Shown here in pieces: positions 59,272 to 64,000 of a stretch of 64,000 nucleotides of DNA. A model generated the notes under the pieces. It was given only the letters and a program-made list of their open reading frames with translations. It did not search any database and was not told the DNA's origin. A program made the translations under genes and the position numbers. The number at the start of each line of letters is the position of its first letter. Positions within the stretch are counted from its first letter, which is position 1. Where the stretch lies: the NCBI GenBank assembly GCA_964251675.1, contig CAXUKS010000005.1, positions 62,001-126,000 on the forward strand. The letters run 5' to 3'. This DNA is from JANXMY01 sp964251675. Its GTDB lineage: Bacteria > Armatimonadota > Armatimonadia > Armatimonadales > Capsulimonadaceae.

Positions 59272-60174
59272 ATGACTTCTAACGCCCCGCGCCTGAGCGG
59301 CAACCCCCTGTTTCCCGGCTGGTACGCCGACCCTGAAATTCACTGCTTTGGGGGCCGCTACTACGTTTATCCCACCACCTCGCGCTGCTATGACGAGCAG
59401 ACTTACTACGAATGCTGGTCGTCGCCGGACCTCACCGACTGGCATAATGAAGGCGTGATTCTAGACTTCAAAGACGTGCCGTGGTCGACAAACTATGCTG
59501 CCTGGGCGCCCTCGTGCGCTGAATCGGGTGGCAAGTATTATTTCTATTTTTCCGCTGGTGACGGAGCCGGCCTGGGCGTGGCCGTCTCCGACTCGCCCTC
59601 CGGGCCGTTCCGGGATGCTATTCAGCACCCGCTGGTCGGCTTTTATCCGCATGGAGCGCAGCCGATTGACGCGCACTGCTTTGTGGACGATGACGGGCGG
59701 GCCTATCTCTATTTTGGCGGGCATCGGCACTGCGTGATGAGCCGTCTGACCCGGACGCTGTGCGCGTTTGACCTGGATTTCCGGGAAATCACGCCATCCA
59801 AAGAGTATGTCGAAGGCCCGTTCATGGTCAAGCGCCGGGGCCGGTACTATCTGATGTGGAGCGAAGGCGGCTGGGGGGATCATACCTACCGGGCCGCTTA
59901 CGGGGTCGGGGACAGCCCATTCGGGCCGTTTGAATACGGCGGCCTGCTTCTGCAAAACAATCCTAAAATCGCGCAGGGCGCAGGACATCATTCGGTGCTG
60001 CGTCTGCCGGGCACAGACGACGACTGGGTCATCTGCTACCACCGCCGCCCGCTCGGCGAGACCGACGCCAACCACCGCGTCGTTTGCCTGGACCGGCTGG
60101 TGTTCAGCGAAGACGGCTCTATCGCCCCGGTGACGCTGACCCACACTGGCGTCCCCGCGCACCCGGCTCCATGA
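59272..60174 (+). CDS. glycoside hydrolase family 43
   Basis: A 300-residue five-bladed beta-propeller enzyme. The three catalytic acids are visible: Asp in WYADPEIH, Asp in IDAHCFVDDDGRAYLYFGG, and Glu in EGPFMVKRRGRYYLMWS. It probably cuts beta-xylosides or arabinosides. There is no signal peptide, so it acts inside the cell. ATG 59272 preferred, with AAAGG nine bases upstream; the longer frame runs into intergenic repeats. Confidence 0.92.
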   Translation: MTSNAPRLSGNPLFPGWYADPEIHCFGGRYYVYPTTSRCYDEQTYYECWSSPDLTDWHNEGVILDFKDVPWSTNYAAWAPSCAESGGKYYFYFSAGDGAGLGVAVSDSPSGPFRDAIQHPLVGFYPHGAQPIDAHCFVDDDGRAYLYFGGHRHCVMSRLTRTLCAFDLDFREITPSKEYVEGPFMVKRRGRYYLMWSEGGWGDHTYRAAYGVGDSPFGPFEYGGLLLQNNPKIAQGAGHHSVLRLPGTDDDWVICYHRRPLGETDANHRVVCLDRLVFSEDGSIAPVTLTHTGVPAHPAP

Positions 60175-60182
60175 AACCACCA

Positions 60183-60463
60183 CTACTGGCCCTGCTGGCC
60201 CGTGGGTGGCTTCGCTGCTTGATGGCCGTTTGGTTGTTACCACCTGTGCCAACCAAATTTCCTACAGCGACGACTTCGGCACGACCTGGACCCGCACCGC
60301 GCCGGCCTGGGACATCGGCTTTGCCCTCTCCTGGCCCGCCATTTATCAGACCGGCCCGCATGAGATTGCCGTGATGAACACCTATCGCGGCATCAACATC
60401 CACTTCGGGGCGTATCGGCCTCAGCGGCAGCCTGCCGAGGCTCCGGCAAAGCTGCTTCGCTGA
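60183..60463 (+). pseudogene. truncated exo-alpha-sialidase-like (BNR) fragment
   Basis: A frame of about 90 codons contains the Asp-box SYSDDFGTTW and FALSWPAIYQTGPHEIAVMNTYRG, which matches the end of a BNR-repeat sialidase-like enzyme, but the N-terminal majority is absent. It follows the GH43 stop closely and has no ribosome site, so it looks like the leftover of a deleted gene. Confidence 0.55.
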
Positions 60464-60590
60464 AAATCACTTCGTAGGCAGCGTAGACCGCAAACTCTAC
60501 GTCCGTATCTGGGTCACGGCCCATTGCTTCAAAGCCTGCGATCCAGTCGGCTTCCGAAAGCATGGGCGGCGCTAAGTTCTGTTCAGTCAT
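60393..60590 (-). CDS. small acidic protein
   Basis: A 65-residue protein starting MTEQNLAPPMLSEADWIAGFEAMGRDPDTDVEFAVYAAYEVIFSEA. It follows the HAD gene with a 7-nt gap and overlaps the sialidase remnant on the other strand. The pattern (W-x-GF-AM-xDPD) is seen in small antitoxin-like proteins of related bacteria; no partner is visible. Confidence 0.45.
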   Translation of the reverse strand: MTEQNLAPPMLSEADWIAGFEAMGRDPDTDVEFAVYAAYEVIFSEAALPEPRQAAAEADTPRSGC

Positions 60591-60597
60591 TGTGTCT

Positions 60598-61191
60598 TTA
60601 CCCCTTGCGCCACAGCACCCGAATATCGACGGCCCGCATTCCGGCGCGGCGGGCGGCTTCCAGGCCCGGATCGCCGTCTTCATACACAATGCAGTCGGCG
60701 GGGGCGACGCCGAGGCGCTCGGCGGCCAGCAGGAAGATGTCCGGCGCGGGCTTGGCGTGCGTCACATCATCGGCAGTCACAATCACAGGAAACAATTCCA
60801 AAAGCCCCGTGACTGTCAGCGTTTGGCGCACAACCCGGCCCCAGCCGCTGGAGGCCACAGCCAGCGGGACGCGCCCGGCGTGCGCCCGTGCGATGTCGGC
60901 GACGGCGGTGATTTCCTCAATCGTGTGCAGCACTTCCAGATAGCGGCCTTCTTTTTCTTCCTGCGTCGTGCCCATGTCCATCCGGTAGCCGTCCTGTGCC
61001 AGAGCCTCGATAGTGGCCTGACTGGACAGGCCGCCCAGGTCCAGAAATCGCTGCAAGTCAACCGTGTGTCCCGCTGCCGCGTAAGTGGCTACCCATGACC
61101 GGGCATGGGCGGGCATGGTGTCGGCGAGGGTTCCGTCACAGTCAAAAATCAGCGCCTTGTAGGGCAGCGGGGGGGCAATACATGGGTCCAT
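60598..61191 (-). CDS. HAD family phosphatase (beta-phosphoglucomutase-like)
   Basis: A 197-residue HAD subfamily IA hydrolase. Motif I FDCDGTLADT (catalytic Asp), motif II VASSG, motif III Lys in THAKPAPDIFLL and motif IV YEDGDPGLEAARRAGMR are all present, with a helical cap of normal size. Likely acts on a phosphosugar; YqaB-like. The 65-residue acidic gene follows. Confidence 0.9.
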   Translation of the reverse strand: MDPCIAPPLPYKALIFDCDGTLADTMPAHARSWVATYAAAGHTVDLQRFLDLGGLSSQATIEALAQDGYRMDMGTTQEEKEGRYLEVLHTIEEITAVADIARAHAGRVPLAVASSGWGRVVRQTLTVTGLLELFPVIVTADDVTHAKPAPDIFLLAAERLGVAPADCIVYEDGDPGLEAARRAGMRAVDIRVLWRKG

Positions 61192-61227
61192 GCCGGGTCT
61201 TTCATCACTTGCCCCGCTTTTTCCTGC

Positions 61228-61986
61228 TCAGGCTTCGGCGGTGCGGGGAGCAGGCACGCGCAGAGCCGGAGCAAACAGGGGTTCCAGCGCAGAAAGACAC
61301 ACCGGGCGCGGGGCCGGGGGCAGGGCCAGAATGTGGGCCAGCAGGTCTTCTTGACCCAGAATGGGAACCGTCGGCTGCACCAGCTCCAGCGACGCGCCGG
61401 GGCGGAACACGACGGCGGCGCAGACCGGCAGGCAAAGGTCACAGTCCACCAGATAGTGGGCCACCGCCTTGCGTGCCCGCTTGACCTGCCGCGAGGCGCT
61501 GCCGCGTGTGGCCCGCCGCTCGCCATCGGAGCCGACCGTGAACCAGACATCGCCCCGGCAGGCGAGGCGGCCTCTGCAGGCTTTGACTTCCAGCACCAGC
61601 ACGCCCATCGGGCCAAGCACCAGCAGGTCCGCATCGCCTGCCCGCGTGCCGGGCACGACAAAGTTTGCAACCACCGCAAAGCCGTCCGGCAGGCCGCGCA
61701 GAGTGTGCAGCACAGCCTCTTCCCCTGCCGCGCCCCGCGCCCAGCGGTTGAAATCGCACAGCGCCCGGATGCCCGCCTGAATGCCGCCGAGGCTCAGAAA
61801 CGCCGCCAGTGCGAAGCCGTAGCCGCCCCAGAACGTGCCGAGGTGGGGGGCCTGTGCCCACAGCAGCACGCCGCCGACGGTTCCGCCCACCGCCAGCGTT
61901 CCTTCGACCCGCATCACCCGGTCCGCGTGCCGCCCGTGCTTGATAATTTTGACCTTTGCCGCCGTTTTCATAGCCGGAGTTTCCAT
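61228..61986 (-). CDS. NERD domain protein
   Basis: A 252-residue protein with a hydrophobic hairpin near residues 30-75 (VGGTVGGVLLWAQ, FWGGYGFALAAFLSLGG) and a NERD domain over about 90-200: GAAGEEAVLHTL, VPGTRAGDADLLVLGPMGVLVLEVKAC (Asp-x8-EVK nuclease-like core). The family is related to PD-(D/E)xK nucleases. Start at ATG 61986, six bases after a GATACT box; an internal ATG lies five codons later. A 5' hairpin is present at 62001-62041. Confidence 0.85.
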   Translation of the reverse strand: METPAMKTAAKVKIIKHGRHADRVMRVEGTLAVGGTVGGVLLWAQAPHLGTFWGGYGFALAAFLSLGGIQAGIRALCDFNRWARGAAGEEAVLHTLRGLPDGFAVVANFVVPGTRAGDADLLVLGPMGVLVLEVKACRGRLACRGDVWFTVGSDGERRATRGSASRQVKRARKAVAHYLVDCDLCLPVCAAVVFRPGASLELVQPTVPILGQEDLLAHILALPPAPRPVCLSALEPLFAPALRVPAPRTAEA

Positions 61987-61992
61987 AAGGGC

Positions 61993-61998
61993 AGTATC
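61993..61998 (-). promoter_or_regulatory. possible -10 box of the NERD gene
   Basis: GATACT on the minus strand, six bases before the ATG, without the GGG seen elsewhere. Confidence 0.35.
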
Positions 61999-62000
61999 GG

Positions 62001-62041
62001 CAGAACGCCCGGCCCTCTCTAGAAAAGGGCCGGGCGTTCCA
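62001..62041. promoter_or_regulatory. hairpin upstream of the NERD gene
   Basis: GAACGCCCGGCCCT pairs with AGGGCCGGGCGTTC around TTTTCTAGAG. It lies just upstream of the GATACT box and could be a terminator of upstream transcription or a protein site. Confidence 0.6.
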
Positions 62042-62371
62042 TTGTAACGATTATGTAGATGCTCTCGCACTTTCGGAAGCAAGGCAGCCATGCGCTCGGT
62101 GTTGAAGACTGAGCGCGAAGGCCCTTCGCTTTGCGTCCCCGCGTTTCCACAGGTTTGCCTTTGTCGAGCAGCGATTGGGTGGGTCAGGCACTCTTAATTA
62201 TGGGCAGGACGCGCCGCGTCTTTAGCCCCAAAATATACTGGGAACTAGGGGCAAACAAAGTCTGCACAGAAGTTTGTCGGCGTCCGCGCCGCGCAGCCGA
62301 GGACTTCCAGACCCGAAGCTTCCTTTGGCTCTGCGACATCGAAAAGCATGAAACATCATCTTTTAGTTTTT
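62042..62371. other. gene-free stretch
   Basis: An 80-codon frame at 62131 has no ribosome site and no recognisable content. I see no RNA or element before the palindrome at 62372. Confidence 0.45.
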
Positions 62372-62629
62372 AACGGCGTTGTTGTATAACTCCCAGCCAG
62401 AAATCGGTGGGCCAGAGTGCCGGGGGTATAAAACCCCCGGCATTAAGTTCAGCCGCCCTCCGGGCGGAAGACAAACATATCTGGCCTTCTTCTATATCTG
62501 GCCTTCTTCTATATCTGGCCTTCTTCACTCTTTAGCCCGGCAGGGCGTCTGCTTTTGCTGCCGAGGGTTTCATACCCCCGGCACTCTGGCCCACCGATTT
62601 CTGGCTGGGAGTTATTCAACAACGCCGTT
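62372..62629. mobile_element. large palindromic element with 65-bp inverted ends
   Basis: Arms 62372-62436 and 62565-62629 match with two mismatches over 65 bp. Inside are a perfect TGCCGGGGG/CCCCCGGCA hairpin and three 17-bp units ATATCTGGCCTTCTTCT (62477-62526, last slightly changed). No transposase is encoded. This looks like a non-autonomous element (MITE or REP-like), perhaps moved by a transposase elsewhere. No target duplication is evident. Confidence 0.75.
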
Positions 62630-62655
62630 TTTAACCAATCGGTATGAAACCTGGA

Positions 62656-63240
62656 TTACCTCTCTAAAACGTGCAGGGCGGTAGAAGCAATATCGCGCAC
62701 GGCGGCGGGAGCGGGGCGCAGCTTGAGCAGCAACAGAAGCGCGGTCCGGGTGACGGCCAAAAACCGGGCGGTGGCGACCAGATCCAGGCTGTCCCAGAAC
62801 TCGCCATGCGCCCGGCCTCGGAGCAGCGTCTCGTGAAACAGAGCCTCCACAGCGGCTTGGTGGCGGCGCAGGTGCTCGGCAATCTCCGGGTCGCGGGAGC
62901 CAAACTCAGCCACAGTGTTGACACACAGACAGCCATCGCTGCCCATCCCCGCTTCGGTCTGCTTCACAAAATCCTCGAAAAAGGCACGCAGAGCGTCCCG
63001 TGCGGACGGCTTCGCGCCGAGGGCGCGGGCAAGGGCAGCGAGCGTGTCAGCCTCATCACAGGCAAGCGCCGCCAGAAACAGCCGCCGCTTGTCGCCGAAC
63101 GCCGCATACAGGCTGGGCCGCCCGAGGCCCATGCGCCGGGTCAGGTCGGACAGCGACGCCCCTGCGTAGCCCTGCTCCCGGAAAACCCACACAGCGGCCT
63201 GAAGGGCCGCCGCTGCATCAAATTCTTTAGGACGTGCCAT
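62656..63240 (-). CDS. TetR family transcriptional regulator
   Basis: A 194-residue TetR regulator starting MARPKEFDAAAALQAAVWVFREQGYAGASLSDLTRRMGLGRPSLYAAFGDKRRLF, the DNA-binding domain. The ligand domain resembles the TetR_C group with DGCLCVNTVAEF. A matched operator overlaps its start (63238-63263). The longer frame from 63267 reads through that operator, so MARPKEF is preferred. Ligand unknown. Confidence 0.9.
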   Translation of the reverse strand: MARPKEFDAAAALQAAVWVFREQGYAGASLSDLTRRMGLGRPSLYAAFGDKRRLFLAALACDEADTLAALARALGAKPSARDALRAFFEDFVKQTEAGMGSDGCLCVNTVAEFGSRDPEIAEHLRRHQAAVEALFHETLLRGRAHGEFWDSLDLVATARFLAVTRTALLLLLKLRPAPAAVRDIASTALHVLER

Positions 63241-63263
63241 ACTGTACCACCCGGTATAGTATG
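63238..63263. promoter_or_regulatory. TetR-type operator overlapping the start codon
   Basis: CATACTGTACC and GGTATAGTATG (11-bp arms, one mismatch, 4-bp spacer) overlap the ATG of the TetR gene, fitting autorepression. Confidence 0.65.
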
Positions 63264-63288
63264 ACACAGAAAAGAGAGAAAGCCCCTC

Positions 63289-64000
63289 CTACGTCCAATA
63301 CAGCACACGCCCCTGTGGGAACCGGGCTTTAATTTCGGCGGCAAAGAACGCTTTCAGCGTCTTCATCATGTCGGCGGGATAGACATACTTCACGCCGCCG
63401 AATTTGTTGCGCTTTTCGGCCCGCAGCTCCTCGTCCATTTCCAGCGTCGTCTTCGGGTACCAGCCCGTCAGCACCTCTTTGGAGCCGGGCGTGAAGCGGT
63501 GCGTGATCAGCTCAAACGTGATGTCCTCGGCAAAGCCGACAGCGGCCTGCGCGTCATCCAACAGCTTAGAATACTGCGCTTCCCAGTCGTCTACCGGCAT
63601 AATCGGCGCGATGACCAGACCAATCGGGTAGCCACCCCCACCCTCGCTGCGGGGCAGGGCCAGGCGGCGCAGGGCATCGAGACGGGCGGCGACGGGGGCA
63701 ACACCCCCTTCCAGACGCCGGGCCACGGCATCGGCGTTGACCGAAGCGCGGGGCCGCGTGTGGCCGTTGTGCGGCAGCTCCAAAAGCGGCTCCACGGCGT
63801 CAAACTTGGTGGTGTAGCGCAGGTAAGCATTCTCGCGGGTCCCAAACCAGCGGATCGTCTCGGCGAGGCTGCCGGTCAGATGCTCCAGGCTCAGGGGGTC
63901 GGTGTAGCAGGACGCTTCAAACGTCGTCCCGGCGGCTTCATTGCGCCCCGCGCCGGGGGTCTCATAGTGCGCCAGATTGTCTAAGATGTGCGGCAGGTCG
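63289..64000 (-). CDS. spore photoproduct lyase family protein (5' part cut by the window)
   Basis: The last 236 residues of a radical-SAM spore photoproduct lyase-like protein. Typical blocks are ASCYTDPLSLEHLTGSLAETIRWFG, KFDAVEPLLELPHNGHTRPRASVNADA, ELITHRFTPGSKEVLTGWYP and RAEKRNKFGGVKYVYPADMMKTLKAFFAAEIKARFPQGRVLYWT. The radical-SAM CxxxCxxC cluster must lie upstream, beyond the window edge. A repair role is known for SplB, but in non-sporulating bacteria the role of this family is not established. Confidence 0.88.
   Translation of the reverse strand, partial: DLPHILDNLAHYETPGAGRNEAAGTTFEASCYTDPLSLEHLTGSLAETIRWFGTRENAYLRYTTKFDAVEPLLELPHNGHTRPRASVNADAVARRLEGGVAPVAARLDALRRLALPRSEGGGGYPIGLVIAPIMPVDDWEAQYSKLLDDAQAAVGFAEDITFELITHRFTPGSKEVLTGWYPKTTLEMDEELRAEKRNKFGGVKYVYPADMMKTLKAFFAAEIKARFPQGRVLYWT

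Noticed and set aside
62477..62526. Possible CRISPR array
   Set aside because: Repeats are only 17 bp with no spacers; no cas genes in the window.
62379..62684. 101-codon frame over the palindromic element
   Set aside because: It follows the inverted repeat arms, so openness comes from the element, not selection for protein.

Overview
This 64 kb window comes from a GC-rich bacterial chromosome, most probably a member of Armatimonadota. Two genes encode DUF1559-type prepilins whose N-termini carry the FTLIELLVVIAI...FPVFQKVRENARR signature. Secreted carbohydrate-active enzymes, a CBM9 protein, GHL10 and many GC-rich intergenic palindromes accompany them. The phylum assignment is inference. 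A 10-N scaffold gap lies inside the pyruvate phosphate dikinase gene, so this is a draft assembly.

Layout. 1-4.4 kb: a TPR protein, a sulfur module (NIL-domain protein, rhodanese, Rrf2 regulator) and a MATE exporter. 4.5-7.2 kb: lower-GC accessory small genes on the minus strand, with a HEPN protein, two copies of an unnamed partner family (one frameshifted), coiled-coil proteins and an antitoxin-like ORF. 7.2-9.9 kb: ppdK. 9.96-11.2 kb: four tightly packed small genes including a retropepsin-like protease. 11.3-15.6 kb: CBM9 protein, tandem amidohydrolases and a DUF1559 pilin behind a complex leader. 16.3 kb: a remarkable Met/Cys-rich protein. 17-21.5 kb: MazG, a peptidyl-prolyl isomerase lipoprotein and a small operon of unknown function. 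21.7-24.2 kb: tRNA-Leu, a second pilin, a fasciclin protein and tRNA-Arg. 24.4-27 kb: feoAB behind an IscR-like palindrome. 27-28.8 kb: a PIN/RHH toxin-antitoxin pair and Uma2. 29-35 kb: Dps, GlgB, YbjQ and an M3 peptidase. 35.3-37.7 kb: a metal-handling cluster (CDF transporter with a nonsense codon, FeoB-associated-like Cys protein, YtkA-like lipoprotein, SafE-like protein). 37.8-46 kb: RsfS, a TPR membrane protein, a DUF4397 lipoprotein, a deacetylase, a GH2 enzyme and GHL10. 46-52.3 kb: a DUF4157 toxin-like protein, DUF58, ManA, Uma2, a decayed VapBC pair and a Cys-motif membrane protein. 52.4-61.2 kb: GlnE, an ABC ATPase, a TPR-GGDEF cyclase, an ECF sigma/anti-sigma pair, GH43 and a HAD phosphatase. 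61.2-64 kb: a NERD protein, a large palindromic element, a TetR regulator and the 3' part of a spore photoproduct lyase-like gene.

Two promoter styles are visible. Leadered genes and both tRNAs have TTGACA-17-TATACT promoters. At least seven genes instead show GGG-TANNNT followed by 5-9 nt (mostly 6) and the start codon, which implies leaderless mRNAs. Convergent or operon-end gaps are filled by nested GC-rich inverted repeats, including a perfect 43-bp pair between glnE and an ABC gene. The most unusual observations are the 31% Met / 12% Cys protein, the leaderless promoter class, the HEPN-associated small-protein family and the nested palindromes.
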